A stretch of 64,000 bases of DNA. Origin: Haloterrigena salina JCM 13891 (GTDB taxonomy: Archaea; Halobacteriota; Halobacteria; Halobacteriales; Natrialbaceae). A program made the position numbers and the translations under genes. Where the stretch lies: contig NZ_AOIS01000067.1 in the NCBI RefSeq assembly GCF_000337495.1, positions 149,466 through 213,465 of the forward strand, given 5' to 3'. The notes under the pieces are model-generated. The model did no database searches. It worked only from the letters and a program-made list of their open reading frames with translations, and had not been told where the DNA came from. This document shows positions 50,184-58,120 of this stretch, piece after piece; positions within the stretch are counted from its first letter, which is position 1; every line of letters begins with the position of its first letter.

Positions 50184-50945
50184 ATGGAGTGTCGCCACTG
50201 CGCATCGCCGCTCGAGAAACCCGGCGATTTCTGTCTCGTCTGCCGGGAAGCCAACACGGAAGCGATCGTCCTCGAGGCGGCACGCGAACGCGCGACACTG
50301 ACGATGCTCGCGGCCGACGGTGACGGCGGAGACGGCGCCGACTCGGCGAGGCGGGACGACGATCCGATTCTGGGCGAGACGACGATCACCACGATGCCCG
50401 AAGACGGCGAGAACGAGGTCGTCGAACTCCGGAACTTCGCGGGGTTGATCGGCGACGAGATCCGCCGGAAACGACCCGAAGAGGTCTACGCCGGCGGCGA
50501 TCGGGCGGTGATCCAGGCCGTCCGCGAGGACATCCACCACCAGTTCTACCGCGTCGAGGACGAGGAACCCGTCGACGCCGTCCTCGAGCGGCGGGGCAAC
50601 CGCGCGCTGGACGTCGTCCAGACGCCGCCCGCCGAAAAGATCGGCGGCAGCCACTCGACGCTGATCGGCGGGCGAACGGGAATGCGGGCGATCCGTACCG
50701 TTGCCGGCCACCCCCACGTCAAGAAGGTCATTCCGGGGCCGATCGACGCCGGCGGGAAGGGCTCCCAGTCGGGGCTTCGCGCAAAAGTTACCCGCGCAGA
50801 CGACGGCGGCAACGTTCGCATGCTCCTGCGGGACGGCTCGAGCGTCCAAGAGAACCGGGTCGTCACGACCGCGCGCGATCGGGAGATGGGCGAGCGGATC
50901 CGCGAGGACCTCAACGAAGTGCTGACCGACGCCGAGTTTCAGTAG
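50184..50945 (+). CDS. DUF2103-type predicted metal-binding protein
   Basis: A 253-residue protein matching what I know as DUF2103. It opens with a zinc ribbon: MECRHCASPLEKPGDFCLVC. After an acidic linker comes a conserved C-terminal domain of about 100 residues: GGSHSTLIGGRTGMRAIRTV, HPHVKKVIPGPIDAGGKG and KVTRADDGGNVRMLLRDGSS. The domain is basic for a haloarchaeal protein and may bind nucleic acid; that is inference. The start at 50184 is directly before the first Cys motif. Function is not known. Confidence 0.75.
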   Translation: MECRHCASPLEKPGDFCLVCREANTEAIVLEAARERATLTMLAADGDGGDGADSARRDDDPILGETTITTMPEDGENEVVELRNFAGLIGDEIRRKRPEEVYAGGDRAVIQAVREDIHHQFYRVEDEEPVDAVLERRGNRALDVVQTPPAEKIGGSHSTLIGGRTGMRAIRTVAGHPHVKKVIPGPIDAGGKGSQSGLRAKVTRADDGGNVRMLLRDGSSVQENRVVTTARDREMGERIREDLNEVLTDAEFQ

Positions 50946-51132
50946 CGTCCTCATCCGCTGCGAAAGCCCAATATCACCGTCGCTGTTATCGCAGTCGGAG
51001 CATCGTCGCCAGTGACGGCCGCGCCCGTTCTCGACGCCGTTCGCGTAAATATTGTCACTACCTGATGGAAGAGACAGTCTCTGCTGGTTCTCAGGCCCTT
51101 ATCAGACCGGGTGTAATTAGATATAATTAGCC

Positions 51133-51336
51133 ATGTTCGAGCGTCCCGACGCCGTGCTGGCTGCGATTCCGCTGCTCGCGTTGAGTGGGCTCGTCCTCCG
51201 ATCGGCTATCGCGCTGACGGGCATCGGGACGGGACTGCTGGCCGCTCCCCTCGCCCCCGTCGGCTACCTCGCCGCGCTGTCGCTCGTCTTCCGGGAACTG
51301 CTCGCCGGGCCGGTCGCCGAGGAGGCGACGGAGTGA
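51133..51336 (+). CDS. Small two-helix membrane protein
   Basis: A 67-residue protein with two hydrophobic helices: AAIPLLALSGLVLRSAIAL and TGLLAAPLAPVGYLAALSLV, and an acidic tail (GPVAEEATE). The start is preceded by an A+T-rich patch (gtgtaattagatataattagcc), a good promoter candidate. Family unknown; haloarchaea carry many such tiny membrane proteins. It lies upstream of the ribosomal gene, 111 bases away. Confidence 0.6.
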   Translation: MFERPDAVLAAIPLLALSGLVLRSAIALTGIGTGLLAAPLAPVGYLAALSLVFRELLAGPVAEEATE

Positions 51337-51412
51337 CCGCGAGCGGGGCGGACCGATCGCCGCCGGCGCGCTCATCCCTCACGCGGCGCGTCGAAGCCGG
51401 CCGAACTCAACA

Positions 51413-51422
51413 GGTTTAAGAA
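51413..51422 (+). promoter_or_regulatory. TATA-like box of the rpl37ae operon
   Basis: ggtttaagaa lies 26-35 bases before the ATG at 51448, spacing for a leaderless transcript of the rpl37ae-rpo12-pcc1 operon. Confidence 0.5.
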
Positions 51423-51447
51423 TCCGCTGCCGATAGCTAGCCCTACT

Positions 51448-51711
51448 ATGGCCAAGAAAGGAAACGTCGGTAGCGCGGGCCGGTTCGGTGCACGCTACGG
51501 TCGCGTCGCCCGACGTCGCGTCAGCGAGATCGAAGACGACATGCAGAGCGCCGAGGTCGACGGCGACGACGTCACCCGCGTCGGCACCGGCATCTGGAAG
51601 AACGAGGAGACCGGCGAGGTCTTCACCGGCGGCGCCTACCGTCCGGAGACCCCCGCCGGCCGCACCGTCAAGCGCTCGATTCGCGCAGCGCTCGCCGAGG
51701 ACGACGAGTAA
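51448..51711 (+). CDS. rpl37ae: Ribosomal protein L37Ae lacking the zinc-binding cysteines
   Basis: An 87-residue large-subunit protein. The N-terminus [19 protein letters not shown] and the C-terminus [20 protein letters not shown] are clearly L37Ae. In the middle, where most archaeal and eukaryotic L37Ae have a CxxC...CxxC zinc finger (consensus HxCPxCG ... WxCxxC), this protein reads [29 protein letters not shown] with no cysteine at all. Here acidic residues occupy the loop. It is a cysteine-less form adapted to high salt, fitted to the same place on 23S rRNA. It heads the operon with Rpo12 and Pcc1. Confidence 0.92.
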   Translation: MAKKGNVGSAGRFGARYGRVARRRVSEIEDDMQSAEVDGDDVTRVGTGIWKNEETGEVFTGGAYRPETPAGRTVKRSIRAALAEDDE

Positions 51712-51726
51712 CCCTCTCGAGCCAGT

Positions 51727-51861
51727 ATGAGTTACAAGTGCTCCCGCTGTAAACGCGACGTCCAGCTCGACGAGTACGGTGGCGTCCGCTGTCCCTACTG
51801 TGGCCACCGCGTGCTCCTGAAAGAGCGCAGCCGGGACGTCAAGGAAGTCGACGTCCAGTAA
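51727..51861 (+). CDS. rpo12: RNA polymerase subunit Rpo12 (RpoP)
   Basis: A 44-residue zinc protein, too short for many gene finders. It reads [19 protein letters not shown] then [16 protein letters not shown]: two CxxC pairs that bind one zinc, exactly the Rpo12/RPB12 pattern, with a basic C-terminal tail ending VKEVDVQ. It is the archaeal counterpart of eukaryotic RPB12 and helps hold the Rpo3-Rpo10-Rpo11 assembly. It starts 16 bases after rpl37ae and ends 6 bases before pcc1, an order known in other haloarchaea. Confidence 0.95.
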   Translation: MSYKCSRCKRDVQLDEYGGVRCPYCGHRVLLKERSRDVKEVDVQ

Positions 51862-51867
51862 CCGCGC

Positions 51868-52131
51868 GTGCCTTCTCACGACGCGACTCTCGAGTTCGAC
51901 TACGAGACGCCGTCTCGCGCACGGCTCGTCGCCGAGAGCGTTGCCCGCGAGGTCGGCGAGATTGACGACGACCGTTCGCAGACGACCATCGACCGCGACG
52001 GCTCGACCGTCCGCATCGAGATCGACGCCGCGGACGTGATCGCCCTGCGAGCCGCGTTGAACACCTGGTTTACGCTGGTCGACGTCGCCGAGCAAGCGGC
52101 CGATATCGGGATGGCGGCCCTCGAGACGTAA
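51868..52131 (+). CDS. pcc1: KEOPS complex subunit Pcc1
   Basis: An 87-residue Pcc1, the small dimerising subunit of KEOPS, which makes the t6A modification at position 37 of ANN-decoding tRNAs. It shows the family pattern of one beta-hairpin, helix, and the end TWFTLVDVAEQAADIGM, which packs against Kae1. The start is a GTG at 51868, 6 bases after rpo12; there is no nearby ATG. The adjacent genes match the usual haloarchaeal order. The other KEOPS genes (kae1-bud32, cgi121) are outside the window. Confidence 0.88.
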   Translation: MPSHDATLEFDYETPSRARLVAESVAREVGEIDDDRSQTTIDRDGSTVRIEIDAADVIALRAALNTWFTLVDVAEQAADIGMAALET

Positions 52132-52207
52132 GCGCCGCGATCGGCGCCGCTATCGACGGTGCAGGTGCTGGTTTTCGATTTTTGCCCGTCGGCGCCGAGG
52201 CATCGGT

Positions 52208-52708
52208 ATGGCGACGGCTGACAGCCTGCGGCGACGACTCCTGCTCGCGGGGGGAACGATCGGCTTCGGATTCGGCGCCGTCGTCGACACCGTGATCTTC
52301 CACCTCACGTTACAGACCCACCACCTCCTGTCGGGTTACTACGATCCCTACAGTCTCGACGGCTACCGGACGAACGTGATGTTCGACGGCCTGTTTCTGA
52401 TCGCCACGCTCGCCATCACGTGCGTCGGCTTCGGACTGCTCTGGCGCGTGGTCAATGGCACGGATCGGCGCTTCTCGACGACGTACCTGCTCGGCTCGGT
52501 TCTCGTCGGCGCGGGCGTGTTCAACGTCTACGACGGGGTCGTCGACCACTACGTGCTCGACCTGCACAACGTCGTCCACGGGACCGAAGCGTGGAACCCC
52601 CACTGGGTCGTCGTCAGCGTCATCATGCTCGCGCTCGGGCTGGGTCTCCTGCGAGTGGCCGACGGCGCCGTCCGGCCGAGAAACGCCGACACGGGACACC
52701 TCGAGTGA
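52208..52708 (+). CDS. DUF2243-type membrane protein
   Basis: A 166-residue protein with four membrane helices (RLLLAGGTIGFGFGAVVDTV, MFDGLFLIATLAITCVGFGL, TTYLLGSVLVGAGVFNVYDG and VVVSVIMLALGLGLLRVADG). The conserved histidine segment FHLTLQTHHLLSGYYDP and the GAVVDTVIF start, with the later DGVVDHYVLDLHNVVHG, are typical of DUF2243 membrane proteins, which may bind a metal through the histidines. The function is unknown. It stands between pcc1 and prefoldin beta, unrelated to them by any visible motif. Confidence 0.8.
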   Translation: MATADSLRRRLLLAGGTIGFGFGAVVDTVIFHLTLQTHHLLSGYYDPYSLDGYRTNVMFDGLFLIATLAITCVGFGLLWRVVNGTDRRFSTTYLLGSVLVGAGVFNVYDGVVDHYVLDLHNVVHGTEAWNPHWVVVSVIMLALGLGLLRVADGAVRPRNADTGHLE

Positions 52709-52732
52709 GAAACCGCGGCGCGTCGACCCCGC

Positions 52733-53827
52733 TTAGAGCGCGTCCAGCGCCACCGTCACCGAATCGCCCTCGAGAAACGCGGTTTCGTACCCCTCGTGGC
52801 GCGCCACCTGCGGCGGCGTCTCGAGGTCGATCGCGAGCTCGCCGCCGCCGTCGAGGAGGGACGGCTCGACGGCCGTCCGGTAGCAGTGGCCGAGCCTGGC
52901 GTCGATCGCTTCCTCGAGGTGCGCGCTCGCGACTCGTTCGCCGTCTCGGGAGATCGCCGCGGAGAGTGAGGCGAAGGGGAGCGGATACGCGTTGTGGACC
53001 GTTCGCGCCGTCACCGCCAGCGTCGGCCGGTCGGTTCGGGCTCGATCCGCGCCGAGGAGCGTCGCGGCGTACTCGACGTCGGCGCTCGTCGCGCGGCCGA
53101 GTATTGCTGCGGATTCCCGATCGCGCTTGTCACTGTTCTCCGCGCCGACGGCGTGATCCATCGGCTCGAGCGCGTCGGCCTCGCCGCGGCCCTCGTCCTC
53201 GTCGATCAACCGGCGCTCGATATCGTCGATCGCGTCGGTCTCGAACGCGAAGTCGATCTCGACGCTCGTCTCGGCCTCGAGGCCGTCGGCGACGCCGCCG
53301 ATCGCGTCCGCGGTCGTCGCCCCGATCCGGATCGTCGCGGTGTACGGGCCGTCGCCCTCGAGCGGAACGTTGTCGCCGTAGTGGGGCCCCATCCGCTGGG
53401 AGAGCATCGGCCAGAGCGACCGCTCGTCGACCGTGTCGGCGGCGTCATCGCTGTCGTCGGTAGCGTCGCCGCGCGTCCGGATCGCCGTCCGCACCGACGC
53501 CGGAACGAAGGTCCCGGTCTCGGCGTCCCGGACGGTTACCATCAGGTGGACGTCGTGACGGGAGCGGATATCCGCCCGATTGCGCTCGTCGTCGGCGACG
53601 ATCCAAAAGGAGTGCGGACGGGTCGCCAGCAGGGCAATCTCGCGCCCGCCGCCGGTCGCGGTCCCATAGGTCACCATTCCGTCGGCATGGGGCGGGACGT
53701 AGACGCCCTCGGGCGGATCGACGACGAGTTCGCGCCAGGCGTCCTCCCGGCGAAACGTCTCGAGGCAGCCGGCGGACAGCCCCGCGAGGAGGGCGCCGCC
53801 GGTCGCGAGCGCCGTGCGCCGTCGCAT
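52733..53827 (-). CDS. Secreted lipoprotein with a P19/Tp34 iron-transport-like domain
   Basis: A 364-residue lipoprotein: MRRRTALATGGALLAGLSAG followed by Cys21. The first 160 residues of the mature part carry features of the P19/Tp34 iron-binding family: VYVPPHADGMVTYGTATGG with a possible His ligand, HDVHLMVTVRDAETGTFVP, and LWPMLSQRMGPHYGDNVPL, close to the family's MPM...GPHYG motif, then PYTATIRIG. The second half is a different beta-rich domain. In bacteria these proteins bind iron or copper next to FTR1-type permeases; none is seen here. The start is fixed by the signal peptide. Confidence 0.65.
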   Translation of the reverse strand: MRRRTALATGGALLAGLSAGCLETFRREDAWRELVVDPPEGVYVPPHADGMVTYGTATGGGREIALLATRPHSFWIVADDERNRADIRSRHDVHLMVTVRDAETGTFVPASVRTAIRTRGDATDDSDDAADTVDERSLWPMLSQRMGPHYGDNVPLEGDGPYTATIRIGATTADAIGGVADGLEAETSVEIDFAFETDAIDDIERRLIDEDEGRGEADALEPMDHAVGAENSDKRDRESAAILGRATSADVEYAATLLGADRARTDRPTLAVTARTVHNAYPLPFASLSAAISRDGERVASAHLEEAIDARLGHCYRTAVEPSLLDGGGELAIDLETPPQVARHEGYETAFLEGDSVTVALDAL

Positions 53828-53902
53828 CGCCCGTTCAACGCCGTCGCGACGGATAGGCCTGCGGGCTGCTGGTGCCGACTTCCCGGTCGATGACAAAGCT
53901 TG

Positions 53903-53910
53903 GCTTTATC
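53903..53910 (+). promoter_or_regulatory. TATA-like box of the prefoldin beta gene
   Basis: gctttatc lies 25-32 bases before the ATG at 53935, leaderless spacing. Confidence 0.5.
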
Positions 53911-53934
53911 AGTCCGGAGGGCGACGGTCGAGGT

Positions 53935-54336
53935 ATGCAGGGTAATCTGCCGCCGGAAGCACAAGAGAAAATCGAACAGCTTCAGGACCTTCAGGAGACC
54001 GCACAGCAGGTCGCCGTCCAGAAGCAGGAAGCCGAATCGAACCTCACCGAAGCCGAGAACGCCCTCGAGGAGCTCGACGAGATCGACGCCGAGACGCCGA
54101 TGTACCGCAAGGTCGGCGAACTGCTCGTCGAGACCGAGTACGACGAGGCCGAGGAGGACCTCGAAGAGAAGGTCGACTCCCTCGAGATCCGACTCGAGAC
54201 CCTCGAGAAACAGGAAGAGCGCGTCCAGGATCAGTTCGAGGAGCTCCAGGACGAGCTCGAGGAACTGCTCGGCGGCGCCGGCGGCGGCATGGGCGGCCCG
54301 GCCGGTCCGGGCGGCCCGGGCGCAGGCGGCGCATAA
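53935..54336 (+). CDS. pfdB: Prefoldin subunit beta
   Basis: A 133-residue prefoldin beta, a jellyfish-shaped chaperone holding unfolded proteins for the thermosome. It has the family's two long coiled-coil helices ([20 protein letters not shown] and [20 protein letters not shown]) joined by a beta-hairpin ([20 protein letters not shown]). The C-terminus is a glycine/proline tail ([20 protein letters not shown]), an extension common in haloarchaeal copies. The start at 53935 begins [13 protein letters not shown], the family start. The DUF3194 gene follows immediately (taaatg), so they are one operon. Confidence 0.94.
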   Translation: MQGNLPPEAQEKIEQLQDLQETAQQVAVQKQEAESNLTEAENALEELDEIDAETPMYRKVGELLVETEYDEAEEDLEEKVDSLEIRLETLEKQEERVQDQFEELQDELEELLGGAGGGMGGPAGPGGPGAGGA

Positions 54337-54597
54337 ATGTCGACCGGCGAACCGACCGACGAGGAGGTCGTGCAGACGGCCTCCGACGCTGCGGAAGGCT
54401 ACGTCTTCTCGCAGTACAAGCAATCGGCAGTGCGTGATCTCGACGTCACCGTCACCTTCGAGGACGGCGTCCTCGAGGTCGACGTCTATCTGAACGCGCC
54501 CGGAGGTCCGGACGAGGACGATCCCGACCCCGAACGGGTCGCCGACGACGCCGCGCTCGTCGCGCGGGACGCCGTCGACGAACTGTTCGGCGAGTAA
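54337..54597 (+). CDS. DUF3194-type small protein
   Basis: An 86-residue protein whose ATG directly follows the prefoldin stop codon. It is very acidic and has the pattern of DUF3194 proteins, which in archaea stand behind prefoldin beta: EEVVQTASDAAEGYVFSQYK, VRDLDVTVTFEDGVLEVDVY and a C-terminal helix DDAALVARDAVDELFGE. A helix-strand-helix fold with a link to the prefoldin system is suggested by this conserved neighbour, but no function is known. Confidence 0.8.
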   Translation: MSTGEPTDEEVVQTASDAAEGYVFSQYKQSAVRDLDVTVTFEDGVLEVDVYLNAPGGPDEDDPDPERVADDAALVARDAVDELFGE

Positions 54598-54978
54598 CGG
54601 TCGAAACCGACCCCCTTCTCGATTGCTCTCTCGACGGCGAGCAACGGGTATCGCGGTTGACCGCCGGTTGCAGCCGATGCGGTACGGGTATCACGTCCCG
54701 TCCGAGACGGAACCGATATCCGCGCGACTACTCGAGTCAGCGACTCGAGACGACCGAACCCGCGCCGATGACCCAGCCGGGTGTCGAGGCCATGCCGTTT
54801 TTATCCTTCTATCCGTTCTCGCGGCGGCCTCGAGGGACCGGAACACGACTACGAGAGAACACGCCGGTGGGGATCCTCGGGACTGTCGCAGCTAGCGAAC
54901 GATAGCGAAACCGACAGATGGATGACTGAGCGGTAGAGAACCGGTGACGGATCGACCGATGAGACGGCTCGAGTCGTC
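54598..54978. other. Intergenic region with a strong hairpin
   Basis: About 380 bases with no convincing gene; frames on the plus strand give short, basic or neutral peptides. ctcgagtc-agc-gactcgag (54731-54749) is a perfect 8-base stem with a 3-base loop, not followed by a T-run. Its position, 134 bases after the prefoldin/DUF3194 operon, could mark the transcript end. Confidence 0.4.
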
Positions 54979-55533
54979 CTACCGAGACTCGCAGATCTCG
55001 AGGAAGTTCTCGAATATTTCGTCGCCTTCCTCGGTGTGGGCGACCTCCGGGTGCCACTGGACGCCGTAGAGGTCGCGGTCGGTGTCGCTCATCGCCTCGA
55101 CGCCGCAGACGTCGCTCTCGGCGGTGAGTTCGAATCCGTCGGGCAGTTCTTTGACCTCGTCGGCGTGGCTCGCCCAGACGCGGGTTTCCGGATGGAGCGA
55201 CCCGGTCAGCGGGTCGTCGTCGTCGACGATCTCGACGTTCACGTCGGCGTAGCCGCCGTACTCGCCGCCGCCGACGCGGCCGTCGAGCTCCTCGGCGATC
55301 AGTTGCATCCCCAGGCAGATGCCGAGTACCGGTACGCCCGCCTCGAGGTAGTCGGCGGAGCGGCCGATCCGGTCCATGTCGGGGCCGCCGGAGAGGACGA
55401 CGCCGTCGGCGTCGACGTCTTCGGGCGGCGTCTCGTTATCGATCAACTCCGTGTCGACGCCGAGGTCGCGAAGGGCCCGGCGCTCTAAGTGGGTGAACTG
55501 TCCGTGGTTGTCCACCACGACGATTTTCGTCAT
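54979..55533 (-). CDS. guaAA: GMP synthase glutamine amidotransferase subunit
   Basis: A 184-residue class I glutaminase that supplies ammonia to the separate GMP synthase ATP-pyrophosphatase subunit, as archaea split the enzyme in two genes. The catalytic triad is visible: Cys in VLGICLGMQLIAEEL, His and Glu in GVQWHPEVAHTEEG. VVLSGGPDMDRIG and YADVNVEIVDDDD are family-like. The start MTKIVVVDNHGQFTHLERRAL is the family start. The partner subunit is not in this window. Its start codon is 232 bases from that of the small gene at 55766. Confidence 0.93.
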   Translation of the reverse strand: MTKIVVVDNHGQFTHLERRALRDLGVDTELIDNETPPEDVDADGVVLSGGPDMDRIGRSADYLEAGVPVLGICLGMQLIAEELDGRVGGGEYGGYADVNVEIVDDDDPLTGSLHPETRVWASHADEVKELPDGFELTAESDVCGVEAMSDTDRDLYGVQWHPEVAHTEEGDEIFENFLEICESR

Positions 55534-55742
55534 TGGAGGGTCCTAGCCAGTCACTCGGTAAAAACGGTCCGGAAACCGTCGTCGCCGCGCGCCGGTCGCC
55601 GTCTGTGCTCTTATTCGCTACTACGCCCCTTTTCAATTTACTTTCTCGGAATGTAACGGTGTTCCATGCATCTTATCGACAGAATCGGCCAAGAATAGGA
55701 ATCATCCAACCACCGTATAGTACGATACCAAAACGTTCATAC

Positions 55743-55757
55743 ATACTCCTGGAGTAT
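55743..55757. promoter_or_regulatory. Perfect 15-base palindrome before a small gene
   Basis: atactcc-t-ggagtat is a perfect 7+1+7 palindrome ending 8 bases before the ATG at 55766. A longer imperfect inverted repeat, agtacgatac (55719-55728) and gtatcgtgtact (55754-55765), encloses it. In a leaderless gene this would cover the transcription start, as a repressor operator would. Confidence 0.5.
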
Positions 55758-55765
55758 CGTGTACT

Positions 55766-55939
55766 ATGACACTCGAGGCCGGATCGGTCGGAAGTGAGTC
55801 GGCGACCGACGGCGATGTCGTCGCCGCGATCGACGAAATCGACGGTCAGCCGCATCTCGTGATCGCCGATATCGGACGGGACGACGTCTGGCTCTCGATG
55901 ACCGAGGAGGACGCCGCCTCGCTGGACGAGTGGCGATAG
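55766..55939 (+). CDS. Small acidic haloarchaeal protein
   Basis: A 57-residue acidic protein: a polar N-terminus, then GQPHLVIADIGRDDVWLSMT and an ending EEDAASLDEWR. The short beta-hairpin plus helix pattern recurs, as I recall, in small haloarchaeal proteins of unknown function. Its length makes it easy to miss. The strong palindrome before the start and a clear ATG support expression under tight control. No enzyme or DNA-binding motif is visible. It stands alone, divergent from guaAA. Confidence 0.65.
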   Translation: MTLEAGSVGSESATDGDVVAAIDEIDGQPHLVIADIGRDDVWLSMTEEDAASLDEWR

Positions 55940-56047
55940 CGCCACACCGCGGGTTTGCTGTCCCGATGGCGGTGTCCGGTTCGCAACTAACAGCAACCGG
56001 TTCCGGGTTCCGGTACGCTTATACGCATCTCACGGAACGATACCAGT

Positions 56048-56185
56048 ATGGCAATCGATCTCAGTGAGTTCGATCATCCGGCGTGGCTCACCGCGGCCGG
56101 CGCGGGTCTCGGGTATCTGCTGATCCTCGCCGTGTTCACGGTCGCCCTGTTTGTCGTGCCGTACGTCGTCTTCACGACGCTATAG
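56048..56185 (+). CDS. Very small single-helix membrane protein
   Basis: A 45-residue protein: an acidic amphipathic start (MAIDLSEFDHPAWLTAAG), then one hydrophobic helix from GLGYLLILAVFTVALFVVP to YVVFTTL. The A+T-rich stretch just before (ggtacgcttatacgcatctc, 56011-56030) supplies a TATA-like signal at leaderless distance from the ATG. It would cross the membrane once; no family is known to me. It is between the 57-residue gene and the convergent pan gene. Confidence 0.6.
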   Translation: MAIDLSEFDHPAWLTAAGAGLGYLLILAVFTVALFVVPYVVFTTL

Positions 56186-56352
56186 TCGGTCCGCGTCCGG
56201 ATTCGGACTCGCACGAGTACCCTCGTTTTACCTTCAGGGTGGGGTTGTCTCTTCCGCTTCGAGCCGATAGCACGGCGCTCGAGGCGAAGTGTATCCGAGT
56301 AGCCCTCGGAACGCGTCGCTCTCGAGAGATGAAAACGGAGAGAGAAACTCGT

Positions 56353-57570
56353 CTAGGCGAAGGTCTTCGAGACGTCCTCGGTCTCGTCCGAGTCGGCTTG
56401 GACCTTGTCCCAGGCGCTGTGGAAGTCCTTCATACGGATTTCCGTGCGGTCGTCGCGGATAGCGAACATGCCGGCCTCGGTGCAGATCGCCTTGATGTCG
56501 GCCCCGGAGGCCTCCTCGACGTCCTCGGCCAGGTCGCCGAATTCGACGTCGTCGGCGACGTTCATGCCGCGGGTGTGAATCTTGAAGATGATCTCACGTC
56601 CCTCGGCGTCGGGCTTGGGGACCTCGATGAGGCGGTCGAACCGACCGGGCCGGAGGATCGCGCGGTCGAGCATGTCGAAGCGGTTGGTGGCGGCGATAAT
56701 GCGGATCTCGCCGCGTTCCTCGAAGCCGTCCATCTCCGAGAGGAGTTGCATCATCGTCCGCTGGACCTCGGCGTCCCCGGAGGTTTTGGACTCCGTTCGC
56801 TTGGCGGCGATGGCGTCGATCTCGTCGATGAAGATGACGGCGGGCTCGTGCTCGCGGGCGACGTCGAAGAGGTCGCGAACGAGCTTCGCGCCCTCACCGA
56901 TGAATTTGTGGACCAGCTCGGAGCCGGCCATCTTGATGAAGGTCGCGTTGGTCTCGTTGGCGACGGCCTTGGCGAGCATCGTCTTGCCCGTCCCCGGCGG
57001 GCCGTACAGCAGGACGCCGCTCGGGGGTTCGATCCCGACGTCGTCGAACATCTCGGGCTTCTCGAGGGGCATCTCGACGGTCTCGCGGACCTCCTGCATC
57101 TGCTCTTCTAAGCCGCCGATATCCTCGTAGCTGACCTCGGGGCTCTCGGTGACTTCCATCACGCGAGCGCGGACGTCGGTCTCGTTCGAGAGCGTCTTGA
57201 CGATCGACAGCGAGTTGTTGACGGCAACTCGGTCGTCGGGTCCGAGGTCCTCTCGCATCTCCTCGGTGACCTCCGTCAGCGCCTCCTGGTTGTTCCCGTG
57301 CTGTTTGATAATGACGCCCTCGTCCGTGAGTTCCTGGACGGTGGCGACGAACAGCGGCGACTGCTTGAGTTTCTTGTTCTCGTGGGTCAGTCGCTCGAGT
57401 TTCTGCTGGTACTTGTTGTTCTCGGCGTTCGCATCGAGGAGTTTGTCACGCATCTCCTCGTTTTGCGACTCGAGGACCTCCAGCCGTTCCTCGAGCGCCT
57501 GGATCTTCTCCTGTTGGGACGCCTCGTCCTCGTCGTATGGGAGGTCGACGTCGTCCACAGTGTCGCTCAT
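56353..57570 (-). CDS. pan: Proteasome-activating nucleotidase PAN
   Basis: A 405-residue AAA+ ATPase that unfolds proteins and feeds them to the 20S proteasome. An N-terminal coiled coil (about 15-75, KIQALEERLEVLESQNEEMR) precedes the OB domain (PLFVATVQELTDEGVIIKQH) and the AAA domain with Walker A GPPGTGKTMLAKAVA, Walker B VIFIDEIDAIAAKR and the second-region arginine motif ILRPGRFDRLIEVPKPD. The C-terminus is TFA: phenylalanine stands where the docking motif HbYX normally has tyrosine. The start at 57570 begins MSDTVDDVDLPYDEDE. It is divergent from the winged-helix gene with promoters at 57590-57668. Confidence 0.95.
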   Translation of the reverse strand: MSDTVDDVDLPYDEDEASQQEKIQALEERLEVLESQNEEMRDKLLDANAENNKYQQKLERLTHENKKLKQSPLFVATVQELTDEGVIIKQHGNNQEALTEVTEEMREDLGPDDRVAVNNSLSIVKTLSNETDVRARVMEVTESPEVSYEDIGGLEEQMQEVRETVEMPLEKPEMFDDVGIEPPSGVLLYGPPGTGKTMLAKAVANETNATFIKMAGSELVHKFIGEGAKLVRDLFDVAREHEPAVIFIDEIDAIAAKRTESKTSGDAEVQRTMMQLLSEMDGFEERGEIRIIAATNRFDMLDRAILRPGRFDRLIEVPKPDAEGREIIFKIHTRGMNVADDVEFGDLAEDVEEASGADIKAICTEAGMFAIRDDRTEIRMKDFHSAWDKVQADSDETEDVSKTFA

Positions 57571-57589
57571 CACCCGACCTTTGGGGGCT

Positions 57590-57600
57590 GGTTCATAAGA
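57590..57600 (-). promoter_or_regulatory. TATA-like box of pan
   Basis: On the minus strand tcttatgaac lies 20-30 bases before the pan ATG at 57570. Confidence 0.45.
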
Positions 57601-57657
57601 GGCTTCGGGTAGGTGCACTCGCCTCGTAATATGAACGTCGCGCATTTTTTGAAACAG

Positions 57658-57668
57658 AAAATATTATC
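57658..57668 (+). promoter_or_regulatory. TATA-like box of the winged-helix gene
   Basis: aaaatattatc lies 26-36 bases before the ATG at 57694. Confidence 0.5.
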
Positions 57669-57693
57669 AGCCTGTATTCGAAACGGGAGGGTG

Positions 57694-57963
57694 ATGAGCG
57701 CTTCAGAATCGCTTCGACAGGAGCCCGAGGAGCGGGGAACGTGGGACGACGTCAGAGAGCTTCCGCCGAGTGCCAAGCTCGTCGCGAAGGTCCTCGAGTA
57801 CAACGACACGATGACCCAACAGCAGATCGCCGACGAGACGCTGCTGCCCTCCCGAACGGTGCGGTACGCCCTGAACCGCCTCGAGGAGGAGAACGTCATC
57901 GACTCCCGGTTCTCGTTTTCCGACGCCCGCAAGCGTCTGTACAGCCTCGAGATCGAATCCTAA
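57694..57963 (+). CDS. Winged-helix (MarR/TrmB-like) transcriptional regulator
   Basis: An 89-residue regulator that is essentially one winged helix: AKLVAKVLEYNDTMTQQQIA (helices 1-2), then the recognition helix DETLLPSRTVRYALNRLEEE and the wing NVIDSRFSFSDARKRLYSLE. The polar N-terminus (ESLRQEPEERGTWDDVRELP) is typical of small haloarchaeal wHTH proteins beside pan. It is divergent from pan with 123 bases between, so it may control pan, itself or both. The start at 57694 follows a TATA-like box at leaderless spacing; upstream in-frame codons were rejected as basic. Confidence 0.82.
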   Translation: MSASESLRQEPEERGTWDDVRELPPSAKLVAKVLEYNDTMTQQQIADETLLPSRTVRYALNRLEEENVIDSRFSFSDARKRLYSLEIES

Positions 57964-58120
57964 GTCGGAATCGACTCTCCTACTGCTCGACTACGCGGCG
58001 TTGCCGTTCGACGCTTCTCTTCGCGTCTCGTTTTTCGCGTCTCCGCTCACAGCGAGTTCGGTAGTCGATAGTAAACACCCACTGCGGAGTCGCTCCGGTC
58101 CGGCCGATTACGCTTTGATT

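Noticed and set aside
54598-54978. A tRNA or small structured RNA in the gap after the DUF3194 gene
   Set aside because: There is a strong hairpin but no cloverleaf, no conserved T-loop sequence and no CCA-type end.
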